64,000 nucleotides of DNA from Rhodanobacter sp. DHG33 (GCF_014843005.1 NZ_JACYXM010000002.1:496001-560000); one strand, 5' to 3'. Positions 1 to 10,155 are shown, numbered from the stretch's first letter. Program-made: numbers and translations. The notes: generated from the sequence alone by a model not told the origin.

Positions 1-125
1 TGGGCAGCGTGGAAGCGTTCCGCGCCGCCACCAAGGGCGTGAAGGCCGGTTCCACGGTGCTGCTGCTGGTGCGCCGCAATGGCCAGAGCGCCTTCATCGG
101 CCTGACTGTGCCCAGCGGAAAGTGA
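1..125 (+). CDS. mucD: C-terminal end of a Do/DegP-like periplasmic serine protease (partial)
   Basis: Only the last 40 codons are present; the frame opens at base 3 and ends at TGA 123-125. The peptide has the pattern VKAGSTVLLLVRRNGQSAFI, typical of the last strand of the second PDZ domain of DegP/MucD proteases. These degrade misfolded periplasmic proteins and feed the sigma-E response. In Xanthomonadales and pseudomonads mucD lies directly upstream of lepA, as here. The protease domain is outside the window, so the name rests on the PDZ tail and gene order. Confidence 0.7.
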   Translation, partial: GSVEAFRAATKGVKAGSTVLLLVRRNGQSAFIGLTVPSGK

Positions 126-251
126 TGACGGCGGGCGCGGCGGCCTGACCGGCTGCCGCGCCGCGCGCCGCCGCGGTTCCATGCGACAATATGGGGTTCA
201 TGTCGCCGCTCTGGCGGCTTCCCCCAAGGCAAGGCTGGCTGTCCGCGCTCC

Positions 252-2042
252 ATGGAACTGATCCGCAACTTCTCCATCATCGCTCACATCGACCACGGCA
301 AGTCCACGCTGGCGGATCGCATCATCCAGATCTGCGGAGGCTTGGCCGAGCGCGAGATGGAAGCGCAAGTACTGGACAACAACCCGATCGAGCGCGAGCG
401 TGGCATCACGATCAAGGCGCAGTCGGTGTCGCTGCCGTACAAGGCGCGCGACGGCAAGACCTACCAGCTCAACTTCATCGACACGCCCGGCCACGTGGAC
501 TTCTCGTACGAAGTCAGCCGTTCGCTGGCCGCGTGCGAGGGCGCGCTGCTGGTGGTGGACGCCGCGCAAGGAGTCGAGGCGCAGTCCGTCGCCAACTGCT
601 ACACCGCAGTGGAGATGGGGCTGGAAGTGGTGCCCGTGCTCAACAAGATCGACCTGCCCACCGCCGACATCGACAAGGTGAAGGGCGAGATCGAGGCGGT
701 GATCGGCATCGACGCCACCGACGTGGTGGCGATCAGCGCCAAGACCGGCCTCAACGTGACCGAGGTGCTGGAAGCCATCGTGGCGCGCATCCCACCGCCG
801 AAGCCGCGTGACACCGACAAGCTGCAGGCGTTGATCATCGACTCCTGGTTCGACAACTACCTCGGCGTGGTGTCGCTGGTGCGCGTGATGCAGGGCGAGA
901 TCAAGCCGGGCGACAAGCTGCTGGTGATGTCCACCGGCCGCGTGCACGAGGTGGACGACGTCGGCGTGTTCACGCCCAAGCGCAAGAAGCTGGACAGGCT
1001 CGCGGCAGGCGAGGTGGGCTGGATCAACGCCTCGATCAAGGACGTGCACGGCGCGCCGGTGGGCGACACGCTCACGCATGCCGGCAAGCCTGCCTCCGAA
1101 CCGCTGCCCGGCTTCCAGACCATGCAGCCGCGCGTGTTCGCCGGCCTGTTCCCGGTCTCGGCCGACGATTTCCCGGCGATGCGCGAAGCACTGGACAAGC
1201 TGCGTCTCAACGATGCTGCGCTGTTCTTCGAGCCGGAAAGCTCCGAGGCGATGGGCTTCGGTTTCCGCTGCGGCTTCCTCGGCATGCTGCACATGGAGAT
1301 CGTGCAGGAACGCCTGGAGCGCGAGTACGACCTCAACCTCATCACCACGGCGCCCACCGTGGTGTACGAAGTGCTGAGGACCGACGGTACGGTGCTGGCG
1401 CTGGACAACCCGGCCAAGCTGCCGCCGGTGCCGCAGATCGACGAGATCCGCGAGCCCATCATCGTGGCCAGCATCCTCACGCCGGAAGCCTACATCGGCA
1501 ACATCGTCACGCTGTGCCAGGAAAAGCGCGGCGTGCAGCGCTCGATCCAGTACCTGGCGACCCAGGTGCAGATCACCTACGAGCTGCCGCTGGCCGAGGT
1601 GGTGCTGGATTTCTTCGACCGCCTGAAGTCGGTGTCGCGCGGCTATGCCTCGATGGACTACCACTTCGAGCGCTTCGACGCCGGCCCGTTCGTGCGCGTG
1701 GACGTGCTGATCAACGGCGACCGCGTGGATGCGCTGTCGCTGATCGTGCACCGTACGCATGCGGATCGCCGCGGCCGCGAGCTGGTGGAGCGCATGAAGG
1801 ACCTGATCCCGCGCCAGCAGTTCGACGTGGCGATCCAGGCGGCGATCGGCGCGCAGATCATCGCGCGCTCCACCGTGAAAGCCTTGCGCAAGAATGTTCT
1901 GGCGAAGTGCTACGGCGGCGACGTCAGCCGCAAGAAGAAGCTTCTGGAAAAGCAGAAAGAAGGCAAGAAGCGCATGAAGCAGGTCGGCCGGGTGGAGATT
2001 CCGCAGGAAGCCTTCCTCGCCGTGCTGCGGACAGACAAATAA
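252..2042 (+). CDS. lepA: Elongation factor 4 (back-translocating GTPase LepA)
   Basis: A 596-residue translational GTPase of the usual LepA length. It acts on the ribosome under ionic or thermal stress and in initiation or 30S assembly. The G1 loop AHIDHGKST is at residues 11-19, the G2 region RERGITI near 48-54, DTPGH at 77-81 and NKID at 131-134. The lysine-rich LepA-specific C-terminal domain ([20 protein letters not shown]) is intact. The ATG at 252 begins [17 protein letters not shown], the family's normal N-terminus. lepB follows 31 bp downstream, so the two are probably co-transcribed. Confidence 0.98.
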   Translation: MELIRNFSIIAHIDHGKSTLADRIIQICGGLAEREMEAQVLDNNPIERERGITIKAQSVSLPYKARDGKTYQLNFIDTPGHVDFSYEVSRSLAACEGALLVVDAAQGVEAQSVANCYTAVEMGLEVVPVLNKIDLPTADIDKVKGEIEAVIGIDATDVVAISAKTGLNVTEVLEAIVARIPPPKPRDTDKLQALIIDSWFDNYLGVVSLVRVMQGEIKPGDKLLVMSTGRVHEVDDVGVFTPKRKKLDRLAAGEVGWINASIKDVHGAPVGDTLTHAGKPASEPLPGFQTMQPRVFAGLFPVSADDFPAMREALDKLRLNDAALFFEPESSEAMGFGFRCGFLGMLHMEIVQERLEREYDLNLITTAPTVVYEVLRTDGTVLALDNPAKLPPVPQIDEIREPIIVASILTPEAYIGNIVTLCQEKRGVQRSIQYLATQVQITYELPLAEVVLDFFDRLKSVSRGYASMDYHFERFDAGPFVRVDVLINGDRVDALSLIVHRTHADRRGRELVERMKDLIPRQQFDVAIQAAIGAQIIARSTVKALRKNVLAKCYGGDVSRKKKLLEKQKEGKKRMKQVGRVEIPQEAFLAVLRTDK

Positions 2043-2073
2043 GAAGCGGCACTCTTCTTCTCAGGGAGTAAGC

Positions 2074-3024
2074 ATGGAATTCGATTTTTCCGCCATCCTG
2101 CTGGCCCTCACCGTGCTGTTCGGCGTGGTGTGGGGACTGGACCGGCTGTTTTTCTACAAGAAGCGCAAGGCGCGGCTGGATGCGGCGGGCGGCGAATACG
2201 TCGATCCCGTGGCGGTGGACTGGGCCCGTTCGCTGTTCCCGGTGGTGCTGGTGGTGCTGGTGCTGCGCTCCTTCGTGGCCGAGCCGTTCCGCATTCCTTC
2301 CGGTTCGATGATGCCGACGCTGGACGTGGGCGATTTCATCCTGGTGAACAAGTTCGCCTACGGCCTGCGCATGCCGGCGTTCAACACCAAGTTCCTCGAC
2401 ATCGGCGAGCCGAAGCGCGGCGACGTGGTGGTGTTCCGTTTCCCGGGTTATTTGTGCCACCAGCCGGATGGCTCGCTGGCCCGCGTAGGCGGTGACGAAG
2501 GCAACGGTTCGCCGGCGATCGGTCCCGAGCAGACCTGCCCGAGCCCGCTGCTGCCGGTGCAGAACCAGAACTGGATCAAGCGCGTGATCGGCCTGCCGGG
2601 CGACACGGTGGAAATCCAGGGTTCCGACCTGCTCATCAACGGCAAGCCGGTGCCCGCCGACGAGGTTGGTCCCTTCGTGGGCAACCCGCAGCGCGACGAG
2701 GATCGACTGATGCTGGACATGGGAGCCACCATCTGGGTCGAGCACCTGGTGCGCGAGGACGGCAAGGTGGTCAACCACACCATCGCGCGCATGCCGGCCT
2801 ACACCACGCCCAACTCGATTCCGAACACGGTGGTGCCCTCCAAGGTGCCGCCAGGTTGCTATCTGGTGATGGGCGACAACCGCAACAACAGCCAGGACAG
2901 CCGCTGGTGGGGCTGCCTGCCGGAGAAGAATCTGGCGGGCAAGGCTTTCATGATCTGGATGAGCTGGAAGGGCTGGGGTACCGGCGGCGTGGATTTCCAC
3001 CGTATCGGCAACATCATCCATTGA
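2074..3024 (+). CDS. lepB: Signal peptidase I
   Basis: A 316-residue inner-membrane endopeptidase that removes Sec and Tat signal peptides on the periplasmic side. A first membrane helix lies at about residues 6-27 and a second at about 52-68. Catalytic Ser78 is in PSGSMMPTL and the general-base Lys169 in WIKRVIGLPGD. The box GDNRNNSQDSR near the C-terminus is the conserved box E. The reading frame is complete. It lies between lepA and the DUF4845 gene in the standard lepA-lepB-rnc-era-recO cluster. Confidence 0.98.
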   Translation: MEFDFSAILLALTVLFGVVWGLDRLFFYKKRKARLDAAGGEYVDPVAVDWARSLFPVVLVVLVLRSFVAEPFRIPSGSMMPTLDVGDFILVNKFAYGLRMPAFNTKFLDIGEPKRGDVVVFRFPGYLCHQPDGSLARVGGDEGNGSPAIGPEQTCPSPLLPVQNQNWIKRVIGLPGDTVEIQGSDLLINGKPVPADEVGPFVGNPQRDEDRLMLDMGATIWVEHLVREDGKVVNHTIARMPAYTTPNSIPNTVVPSKVPPGCYLVMGDNRNNSQDSRWWGCLPEKNLAGKAFMIWMSWKGWGTGGVDFHRIGNIIH

Positions 3025-3133
3025 CGTGCTGACCATTGTCGCGACACGGCTGCTGGCATAATTAACCCGTGCCGGCCGTGGGTCGGTAACACACAAGCAC
3101 AGCCGGGCGTGCCGGCAGCATGGCGAGGGGACT

Positions 3134-3517
3134 ATGAAAACTAAACAGTCTGGCGTGACCCTGATCGGCTTTCTGGTGATCCTGCTGGTAGTCGGCTTCT
3201 TCGGTTTCATGGCGATGAAGCTGGTGCCCGCCTATACCGAGTACGGTGGGGTGGTGAAGGCGATGAACGGTGTCGCCACTTCCGGTACCGAAGGCAAGTC
3301 GCTGGACGAGATCCGCCGCGCACTGCTGCGCCAGATGGATTTCCAATACGTGAGTGATTCCACCGTCGCGCCCACCGACATCACGATCACCCGCGACGCC
3401 GGCGGCACCAGCATGCTGAACGTGAATTACGACAAGGACGTGCCGTTCATGTACAACATCGACTTCCTGCTGCATTTCAGCAAGAGCGTGCAGCTGCAAG
3501 GCAACGTGAGCCAGTGA
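3134..3517 (+). CDS. DUF4845 single-span membrane protein
   Basis: A 127-residue protein beginning MKTKQSGVTLIGFLVILLVV, one N-terminal membrane helix (about residues 9-27) followed by a short periplasmic domain. The N-terminus resembles a type IV pilin leader, but no prepilin cleavage is claimed. Its place between lepB and rnc is characteristic of the DUF4845 family in pseudomonads and xanthomonads. The function is unknown; location suggests a link to secretion or envelope quality control. A GAGGGGAC ribosome site precedes the ATG. Confidence 0.88.
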   Translation: MKTKQSGVTLIGFLVILLVVGFFGFMAMKLVPAYTEYGGVVKAMNGVATSGTEGKSLDEIRRALLRQMDFQYVSDSTVAPTDITITRDAGGTSMLNVNYDKDVPFMYNIDFLLHFSKSVQLQGNVSQ

Positions 3518-3541
3518 GTCGCAACAAGTGAGCCGATACGC

Positions 3542-4201
3542 TTGGCCCTGAACTACCGTTTCCGTGATCCCGAGCTCGCTGCGCTGGCGCTGACCCATCG
3601 CAGCGTCGGCAAGCCGAACAACGAGCGCCTGGAATTTCTCGGCGATGCGCTGCTGGGCGCTTTCGTGGCCGAAATGCTGTACGAGGCGCATCCCAAGGCC
3701 ACCGAGGGCGAGCTGTCGCGGCTGCGTGCGCAACTCGTCAACGGCCAAGTGCTGGCGGAGATCGCTCGCGGGCTGGAACTGGGCGACGCACTCAAGCTCG
3801 GCCCCGGCGAGTTGAAGAGCGGCGGTTTTCGCCGCGACTCCATTCTCGCCGATGCGTTCGAGGCTTCGCTGGCGGCGGTTTTCCTCGATGGCGGCCTCGA
3901 CGCCTGCCGGCAGGTGGTGCGCGAGCTGTTCGGCGAGCGTATCGCCACGCTGCAGCGCTCCTCCAAGGACGCTAAGACCCGCCTGCAGGAATGGCTGCAG
4001 GGACGCGGCCACGCGCTGCCGCTGTATGAGCTGATCGACAGCCGCGGCGAGGATCACGCCAAGATCTTCGACGTGCGCTGCACGGTGACCGAACCGCAGG
4101 CGTACAGCGCCGAAGCCAGCGGCCTCAGCCGCCGCCACGCCGAACAGGACGCTGCCGAAATCGTGCTGGCCACGCTGGCCGCGCAGGCACAAGGCAGCTG
4201 A
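3542..4201 (+). CDS. rnc: Ribonuclease III
   Basis: Double-stranded-RNA endonuclease that processes rRNA precursors and structured mRNAs. The signature [13 protein letters not shown] is at residues 27-39, and [15 protein letters not shown] near residue 105 supplies the remaining acidic metal ligands. A dsRNA-binding domain fills about residues 148-219 ([18 protein letters not shown]). Length is 219 residues against about 225 normally. The start is a TTG at 3542 with no obvious Shine-Dalgarno; the frame has a stop only 25 bases upstream (the DUF4845 stop), so no ATG or GTG is available. Translation may depend on coupling to the upstream gene. Confidence 0.96.
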   Translation: MALNYRFRDPELAALALTHRSVGKPNNERLEFLGDALLGAFVAEMLYEAHPKATEGELSRLRAQLVNGQVLAEIARGLELGDALKLGPGELKSGGFRRDSILADAFEASLAAVFLDGGLDACRQVVRELFGERIATLQRSSKDAKTRLQEWLQGRGHALPLYELIDSRGEDHAKIFDVRCTVTEPQAYSAEASGLSRRHAEQDAAEIVLATLAAQAQGS

Positions 4202-4275
4202 AAACACGTCGCGCGGCGCATGGCCGTCGTCGCGCGCACTACAATGGCCGTACTCCACCGAGCATTCGTCACCCC

Positions 4276-5211
4276 ATGGACCACACCATCGAAATCGATG
4301 CCGGCCCCGCGCTGCCGCACGGCGACTACCGTTGCGGCCTGGTCGCGCTGGCCGGCCGGCCGAACGTGGGCAAGTCGACCCTGCTCAATGCGCTGATCGG
4401 CTTCCGCCTCTCCATCGTCAGCCCGCGGCCGCAGACCACGCGCCATCGCATTCTCGGCATCGCCAGCAGCGAGGCGGGGCAGATCCTCTACGTCGATACG
4501 CCCGGCCTGCACCGCGGCGCCAAGCGGGCGATGAACCGCAGCCTCAACCGTGCCGCGCGTGCCGCGATCAGCGATGTCGATCTGGTGGTGCAGGTGATCG
4601 AGGCCGGCCGCTGGACCGACGAGGACGAGGCGCTGTACGCCGCGCTCACGGAGCAGAAGGCGCCGCGCATCCTGGTCATCAACAAGGTGGACCTGAGCAA
4701 GGACAAGGGCGCGTTGCTGCCGTTCGTGGCCTCGCTCAGCGAGAAGCATACCTACGACGAGATTCACTACGTCAGCGCGCTGAAGAAAAAGGGCCTGGCC
4801 GAGCTGGAACGCGCCATCCTCGCCCGACTGCCGGTGCGTGCACCGGTCTATGGCGAAGACGAGATCACCGATCGCAGCGAGCGTTTCCTCGCCGCCGAGA
4901 TGGTGCGCGAACAATTGATGCTGCGGCTCGACCAGGAGCTGCCTTACGCCACCACGGTGGAGATCGAGCAGTTCAACGATCGTCCTGACGGCGTGGCCGA
5001 GATCCACGCGGTGATCTGGGTGGAGCGCGATGGCCAGAAGGCCATCGTCATCGGCCAGGGCGGCGCCCAGCTCAAGGCCATCGGCACCGCCGCACGCCGC
5101 CACATGGAGCACCTGTTCGAGCGCAAGGTCTTCCTCAAGCTGTGGGTGAAGGTGCGCGAGGGCTGGGTGGACGACGAGGCGATGCTGAAGAAGTTCGGCT
5201 ACACCGACTGA
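4276..5211 (+). CDS. era: GTPase Era
   Basis: A 311-residue Ras-like GTPase that binds the 3' end of 16S rRNA during 30S assembly. The P-loop GRPNVGKST is near residues 27-35, DTPGLHRG follows as G3, and NKVDLSK is G4. The C-terminal KH domain contains [13 protein letters not shown]. Compared with E. coli Era it carries about 15 extra N-terminal residues ([17 protein letters not shown]), which is common in this order. It is followed 17 bp later by recO, the usual pairing. Confidence 0.98.
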   Translation: MDHTIEIDAGPALPHGDYRCGLVALAGRPNVGKSTLLNALIGFRLSIVSPRPQTTRHRILGIASSEAGQILYVDTPGLHRGAKRAMNRSLNRAARAAISDVDLVVQVIEAGRWTDEDEALYAALTEQKAPRILVINKVDLSKDKGALLPFVASLSEKHTYDEIHYVSALKKKGLAELERAILARLPVRAPVYGEDEITDRSERFLAAEMVREQLMLRLDQELPYATTVEIEQFNDRPDGVAEIHAVIWVERDGQKAIVIGQGGAQLKAIGTAARRHMEHLFERKVFLKLWVKVREGWVDDEAMLKKFGYTD

Positions 5212-5227
5212 CGCCTGCCGGGCCGCG

Positions 5228-5941
5228 ATGCGCCTCGACCAGCAACCCGCCTATGTGCTGCATGCGCGGCCCTACCGCGAGACATCGCTGTTGCTGGAAT
5301 GCCTGACGCGCGACCACGGCCGCTTGGGCGTGGTTGCGCGCGGGGTGCGCGGAGAGCGGGCGCGCCTGCGACGCTCGCAACTGGAACCCTTCCAATCCCT
5401 GGCGCTCGACCTGCTGTTGCGCGGCGAGCTGGCCACGCTGGCCGGCGCCGAGGTGGTAGGCATGCCGCTGAGGCTGGCCGGTGAACACGGCCTGGCCGGG
5501 CTCTACCTCAACGAGCTGGTGGTGCGCCTTACCGCGAGGCAGGACGCGCAGCCCACATTGTTCGATGCCTATGCACAGACCCTGGCGCGGCTGGCCGCCA
5601 ACGAGCCGCCAGGCTGGACGCTGCGCCGGTTCGAACGCGATCTGCTGGCGGCGATCGGCTACGGCTTGCAGCTGACGCACGAGGCCGGCAGCGATGAACC
5701 TTTGCAGCCTCAGGCGCATTACCGCTACGACGTGGAGGAGGGCGCGCTCCGCTGCGTTCCGGGGGCGCCGCACGCGCTGAGCGGCAGCGACCTGCTGGCG
5801 CTGGCCGACGACCGCATGCCTGAAGACCGCACGGGCATGGCGGCGCTGCGCCGGCTGATGCGCGAAGTGATCCGTTACCACCTTGGTGGCGGCGAGCTGC
5901 GCGCCTGGCGCGTTCTGGCAGGCATGCAGCCGCAGCGCTGA
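5228..5941 (+). CDS. recO: DNA repair protein RecO
   Basis: A 237-residue RecO family protein. RecO works with RecR to load RecA on SSB-coated single strands in the RecF pathway. The N-terminal OB-fold is recognisable from AYVLHARPYRETSLLLECLT and the following GVVARGVRGERARLR basic stretch. The helical C-terminal part lacks zinc-finger cysteines, as is usual in gammaproteobacteria. It ends the lepA-recO run and is tail-to-tail with the regulator gene at 5957-6664, with 15 bp between stops. Confidence 0.95.
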   Translation: MRLDQQPAYVLHARPYRETSLLLECLTRDHGRLGVVARGVRGERARLRRSQLEPFQSLALDLLLRGELATLAGAEVVGMPLRLAGEHGLAGLYLNELVVRLTARQDAQPTLFDAYAQTLARLAANEPPGWTLRRFERDLLAAIGYGLQLTHEAGSDEPLQPQAHYRYDVEEGALRCVPGAPHALSGSDLLALADDRMPEDRTGMAALRRLMREVIRYHLGGGELRAWRVLAGMQPQR

Positions 5942-5956
5942 TCCCGTTGACGGCTT

Positions 5957-6664
5957 TCAGTCGCCCAGTGCCCGCAGCGTGGCCGCGAGCGCATCGCGGA
6001 ATCGCGCAATGGCGGGGACGCTATCGCGCGGGTCTTCGCGCAGCCGCTGCTGCAGGTAGGCCGCTTCGCCGGCCAGCGCAGGGGCGCCACAGAAGCCACA
6101 GGACGAGCGCAGCCGGTGCAGCCGGCCATCGAGCGCCGTGCCGTCGTATTCCGGCGCACCCAGGTCCTGATGCAACTGGGTCAGTTCGTGGCGCAGCAGC
6201 TGGCGCAGTGCCTGCATGGTGGAGGTATCGCCGCTGGCGCGCAGGGCCGCCTCGTCGTCCAGCACGGGCACGGCGCCGGGCAGCAAGGCCAGCACGCGTT
6301 GCAGCTCCGCGATGCCGCAGGGTTTGCGCAGCACATGGTGGAAGCCGAAAGCCAGCAGCTCGCGTTGCCTGGGCATGTCCAGCTCGGCAGAGCTGGCGAC
6401 CGCCAGGCTGTCGGAAGAGGCGCCGCCGTTCGCGCGCAAGGCCGCCAGCACTTCGCGCGCGCCGGCGCCGGGCATGCGGCAGTCCAGCAACAGCAGCCCG
6501 AAAGCCTGATCGCGGGCGAGCTGCAGGGCCTGGATGCCGTCGGCACAGCTCTGCACCTGGGCGCCCAGCGAGCGGAGGCCATCGCAAAGAAAGCGGCGGC
6601 TGGCCGGGTCGTCGTCGGCCACCAGCACGTGCGGCGGCCAGGGGGCAACAGGGGCGGAGGGCAT
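5957..6664 (-). CDS. Response regulator fused to a C-terminal Hpt domain
   Basis: A 235-residue protein with two signalling modules and no output domain. The receiver domain (about residues 11-125) has the acidic patch D17-D19, phospho-acceptor D61 in LLLLDCRMPG and the conserved Lys114 in RKP. The C-terminal segment (about 140-235) carries RLHRLRSSCGFCG, the HxLKGSS-like motif of histidine phosphotransfer domains, with His183 as predicted phospho-site. Such proteins relay phosphate between a hybrid kinase and another regulator. No kinase gene is adjacent. The start ATG (6662-6664) faces the ydbH-like gene, so the two are divergent. Confidence 0.85.
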   Translation of the reverse strand: MPSAPVAPWPPHVLVADDDPASRRFLCDGLRSLGAQVQSCADGIQALQLARDQAFGLLLLDCRMPGAGAREVLAALRANGGASSDSLAVASSAELDMPRQRELLAFGFHHVLRKPCGIAELQRVLALLPGAVPVLDDEAALRASGDTSTMQALRQLLRHELTQLHQDLGAPEYDGTALDGRLHRLRSSCGFCGAPALAGEAAYLQQRLREDPRDSVPAIARFRDALAATLRALGD

Positions 6665-6707
6665 GACCGAGTCCTTGGTTCAGCTGGTTTTGGCAGAATG
6701 GCCGTAC

Positions 6708-8729
6708 ATGCGCCCGACATCAAGCCACCCGCTGCTTTGCCTGCTCCTGCTGATGGGCATCGTCCTGGCGTTGCCGGCGCGTGCGGACGTCACGGTCGCG
6801 GCGAAGCAGGTCAGCCTGCCGGGACTGCGTCTGCAGGACATGAGCGCCGTGATCAGCGAGGACCCGGCCGGTGGCCTGCACCTGCATCTGCAGGCCAGCC
6901 AGGCGGATGTTGCCGCGATGGGTTGGCGCCATGTGGGCCTGCGCCTCGATGGCCGCCTGCAGCGGGATGCACAGCTGCGCTGGACGTTCGACGGCCGCGT
7001 GCAGCTGCGCGGAGCGCCGGGCGGTGCGCTGGGCAATGCGCAGATGACCTGGACGGTGAGCCCGGACGCCAACACCATGCAGGTCGAGCTGCGGCAGGAC
7101 AGAGCCATGGCCAGTGCGTGGCTGCCGCTGGACCAGCCCAGCCACGCCGAGATCAAACTCCGCCAGCTGCCGGTTGGCTGGCTGCAGGGTGTGCTGGGCA
7201 AGCTGTGGTCGGGGCGGCTGATTGCCGGCCGGGTGGATGCCGACCTCGCCCTGGATGCGGAGAGCGCGGACGTACAGTCGTCAGGCCAGTTCACGCTGGA
7301 TGGGCTCGGCTTCGACAAGTCCGACGGCACGGCAGCAGGGCAGGGCGTCAGCGGCAAGGGGCGTTTCGGTTTCGACAGCGGCGGCGATGCCAGCCGGGTC
7401 ACCCTGCAGGGCAGCCTGACGGGCGGCGAGCTTTCGCTCGGCGCGCTGCACGCGAAATTGCCCGAGCATCCCGTGCAAGTGGACGTGAACGCGAGCTCCC
7501 GGCAAGGCGCGCTGTCGCTTGACCGGCTGCGCGTGGACGATGCCGATGCGCTGCAGCTGGATGGTGCTCTGGCGTTCGATGCAAAAGGCAATCTGCAGAA
7601 GCTGCAGCTGGATCACTTCCACGCCAGTTTCCCGCTGGCCGGCCAGCGCTACGGCCAGGTCTGGCAGGCTGCGCTGGGCCTGCGCGATGCGCGCCTTGCC
7701 GGCCGCGTAAATGGCCGGCTGGATCTGCGCAGCGACGGCTTGCATGCCTTCGCGTTCGATACCGATGGCCTGGACCTGGCCGACGGCGACGGGCACTTCG
7801 CGGTGAGCGGCCTGCGCGGCAGTCTGGACTGGGCGGCGCAGGGGAATCGACCCGTCACCACCTTGGCCTGGCAGGGCATGCAGTACTACCGCATCCCGGT
7901 CGAGGCTGGGCAATCGCATTGGCAGAGCCGCGACGGCAGCTTGTCCTTGTCGCAACCGGCCGCCTTGCCGGTGCTGCAGGGGCAAGTGCGGCTGACCGAC
8001 CTGGAATTTCACCCAGAGGCGGCCAAGGGGCAGCGCCTGGCCGCCAGCCTCACCGTCGCCGGGGTGGATATGGCCAGCCTTACGCGTGCGCTGAACTGGC
8101 CGGTCATCCCCGGCACACTAAGCGGGACGATTCCTTCCGTGCATTGGGCCGACGATAGCCTCGAACTGGGCGGTGGCCTCTCGGCGGGCGTGTTCGGCGG
8201 CACCGTGGGCATCAGCCGTCTCTCCCTACAGCAACCGTTCGGGGAGGCGCCGGTGCTGGTCGCCAGTTTCAAGCTCGACCAGCTCGATCTGTCGGCGGTG
8301 ACCGGCGTCTTCGACATCGGCAATATCACCGGAAAGCTGCATGGCTTTGTCGACGACCTGCACCTGGTGGACTGGAGTCCCACCGGGTTCAAGGCTTCGT
8401 TGCTGGCCGACGGCGGCGGCCGCATCAGCCAGCGCGCGGTGAACAATCTTGCCGCGATCGGCGGCGGCGGCGTGGCCAGCGGCCTGCAGGGCGCCATGCT
8501 GAAACTCTTCAAGACTTTCAGCTACAAGCGCATCGGCTTGGATGGCACTTTGCAGGACGGGATCTGCCAGTTGGGCGGCCTGTCGACCGGCGAAGAAGGC
8601 TTCACCATCGTCGAGGGCAGCGGCCTGCCGCACCTGCAGGTACTCGGCCACCAGGCCAAGCTGGATTGGCCCACGCTGCAGCGGCGCCTGCGCGAAGCCA
8701 CGAGCGGCCATGCGGCGGCGCCTCACTGA
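6708..8729 (+). CDS. YdbH/AsmA-like envelope protein, signal-peptide bearing
   Basis: A 673-residue exported protein. I chose ATG 6708 because it begins a clear signal peptide (MRPTSSHPLLCLLLLMG ending LPARA), giving predicted cleavage after ARA; earlier in-frame starts would bury it. The body is a long run of alternating beta-strand pattern with no catalytic motif. The C-terminal part (GGRISQRAVNNLAAIGGGG, then FKTFSYKRIGLDGTLQDGIC) matches the end of YdbH as I remember it. YdbH belongs to the AsmA-like proteins that bridge the membranes and move phospholipid. Family membership is likely; the exact role is inferred. Confidence 0.65.
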   Translation: MRPTSSHPLLCLLLLMGIVLALPARADVTVAAKQVSLPGLRLQDMSAVISEDPAGGLHLHLQASQADVAAMGWRHVGLRLDGRLQRDAQLRWTFDGRVQLRGAPGGALGNAQMTWTVSPDANTMQVELRQDRAMASAWLPLDQPSHAEIKLRQLPVGWLQGVLGKLWSGRLIAGRVDADLALDAESADVQSSGQFTLDGLGFDKSDGTAAGQGVSGKGRFGFDSGGDASRVTLQGSLTGGELSLGALHAKLPEHPVQVDVNASSRQGALSLDRLRVDDADALQLDGALAFDAKGNLQKLQLDHFHASFPLAGQRYGQVWQAALGLRDARLAGRVNGRLDLRSDGLHAFAFDTDGLDLADGDGHFAVSGLRGSLDWAAQGNRPVTTLAWQGMQYYRIPVEAGQSHWQSRDGSLSLSQPAALPVLQGQVRLTDLEFHPEAAKGQRLAASLTVAGVDMASLTRALNWPVIPGTLSGTIPSVHWADDSLELGGGLSAGVFGGTVGISRLSLQQPFGEAPVLVASFKLDQLDLSAVTGVFDIGNITGKLHGFVDDLHLVDWSPTGFKASLLADGGGRISQRAVNNLAAIGGGGVASGLQGAMLKLFKTFSYKRIGLDGTLQDGICQLGGLSTGEEGFTIVEGSGLPHLQVLGHQAKLDWPTLQRRLREATSGHAAAPH

Positions 8730-8786
8730 GCAGCCGAATCGGCGATAATGTCCGGTCTGCCCTTGCCGTGCCGATGCCTGCAGACC

Positions 8787-10130
8787 ATGTCCCGATCCAA
8801 CTCCCGTTCCCGCGCACCTGCCGCCGAACTCGAAGCCGATATCACCGACCTTGCCCATGATGGCCGCGGCGTGGCCCGCATCGACGGCAAGGCGGTGTTC
8901 GTCGCCGGCGCGCTCGAGGGCGAACGGGTGCGTCTGCGCCTGCGCAAGCGCCATCGGCATTTCGACGAGGGCGAGGTGGTCGAGGTTCTCACCGCCTCGC
9001 CGCATCGTGTCACGCCGCGATGCGCGCACTTCGACGTATGCGGCGGCTGCTCGCTGCAGCACCTCGACGCGGAGGCGCAGATCGCCGCCAAGCAGCGCGT
9101 GCTGGCCGACAATTTCGCGCGCATCGGCAAGGTGGAACCGGCCAGCTGGCTGCCGCCGCTGGTGGACGAGCCCTGGGGATACCGTCGCAAGGGCCGCCTT
9201 TCGGTGCGAGCGGTAGCGAAGAAGGGCCGCGTGCTGGTGGGATTCCGCGAGGACGCCAATCCGCGCTACGTGGCCGACATCCGTCATTGCGACGTAGTGC
9301 ATCCCGCGCTGGGCGAGAAGATCGAACTCCTGGGCGAGCTGGTGGGCTCGCTGGATGCGGCGGCCGACATCGCGCAGATCGAGTTCGCCGCCGGCGACGA
9401 TACCGTCGCGCTGGTGTTCCGCCATCTGCAGCCCCTGAGCGAAGGCGACCGCGCTGCGCTGACCGCCTTCGGCCAGCAGCACGGCTTCGCGATCTACCTG
9501 CAGCCCGGCGGCTTGAGCAGCGTGCATCCGCTGTGGCCGGAAGCGCCGCGGCTGGCGTTCAAGCTGTCGCCGGGCGGCGGCGCAGAGGACGTGGAACTGG
9601 AATTCCGGCCGCTGGATTTCGTGCAGGTCAATGCAGGCATGAACCAGCGCATGATGGCGCGTGCGATGGAACTGCTCGACCCGCAGCCCACCGACCGCGT
9701 GCTCGACCTGTTTTGCGGCCTGGGCAACTTCACCCTGCCCATCGCGCGTCGCGTGGCCGAGGTGGCGGGCGTGGAGGGCGAACACGGCCTGGTCGAGCGC
9801 GCGGGCGAGAACGCGCGGCGCAACGGCATTGCCAATGCGAGCTTCCACGTCGCCAACCTGTTCGAGAATCAGAGCGGCGCCGACTGGGCGCGCCAGCCCT
9901 GGGACAAGCTGCTGCTCGACCCGCCGCGCGCCGGCGCCGACCAGGTGCTGGCCTACCTGCCGCACAAGGCCACGCGCCGCATCGTCTATGTTTCCTGCCA
10001 CCCCGCTTCGCTGGCGCGCGATGCGGGCATCCTGGTCCACCAGCACGGTTTCAGGCTCAGTGCGGCGGGTGTCATGGACATGTTCCCGCATACGGCTCAT
10101 GTCGAGTCGATTGCCGTATTCGAGAGATGA
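8787..10130 (+). CDS. rlmD: 23S rRNA (uracil-1939-C5)-methyltransferase RlmD
   Basis: A 447-residue RNA m5U methyltransferase. An N-terminal TRAM domain is followed by the 4Fe-4S ligands in CAHFDVCGGCSLQHL. The SAM-binding motif LFCGLGNFTLPIA, the motif DPPRAGADQVL and the catalytic cysteine in YVSCHPASLARD are all present. ATG 8787 (MSRSNSRSRAP) is preferred over the upstream in-frame ATG at 8748, which would add a cysteine-containing extension unlike the family. It modifies U1939 of 23S rRNA. Confidence 0.95.
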   Translation: MSRSNSRSRAPAAELEADITDLAHDGRGVARIDGKAVFVAGALEGERVRLRLRKRHRHFDEGEVVEVLTASPHRVTPRCAHFDVCGGCSLQHLDAEAQIAAKQRVLADNFARIGKVEPASWLPPLVDEPWGYRRKGRLSVRAVAKKGRVLVGFREDANPRYVADIRHCDVVHPALGEKIELLGELVGSLDAAADIAQIEFAAGDDTVALVFRHLQPLSEGDRAALTAFGQQHGFAIYLQPGGLSSVHPLWPEAPRLAFKLSPGGGAEDVELEFRPLDFVQVNAGMNQRMMARAMELLDPQPTDRVLDLFCGLGNFTLPIARRVAEVAGVEGEHGLVERAGENARRNGIANASFHVANLFENQSGADWARQPWDKLLLDPPRAGADQVLAYLPHKATRRIVYVSCHPASLARDAGILVHQHGFRLSAAGVMDMFPHTAHVESIAVFER

Positions 10131-10155
10131 TTCGAGCGTTCCTCCCGGAGTGCAG

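Noticed and set aside
198-1760. A 520-codon frame opposite lepA
   Set aside because: Antisense shadow of a conserved GTPase gene; His/Arg-rich composition typical of reversed GC-rich codons.
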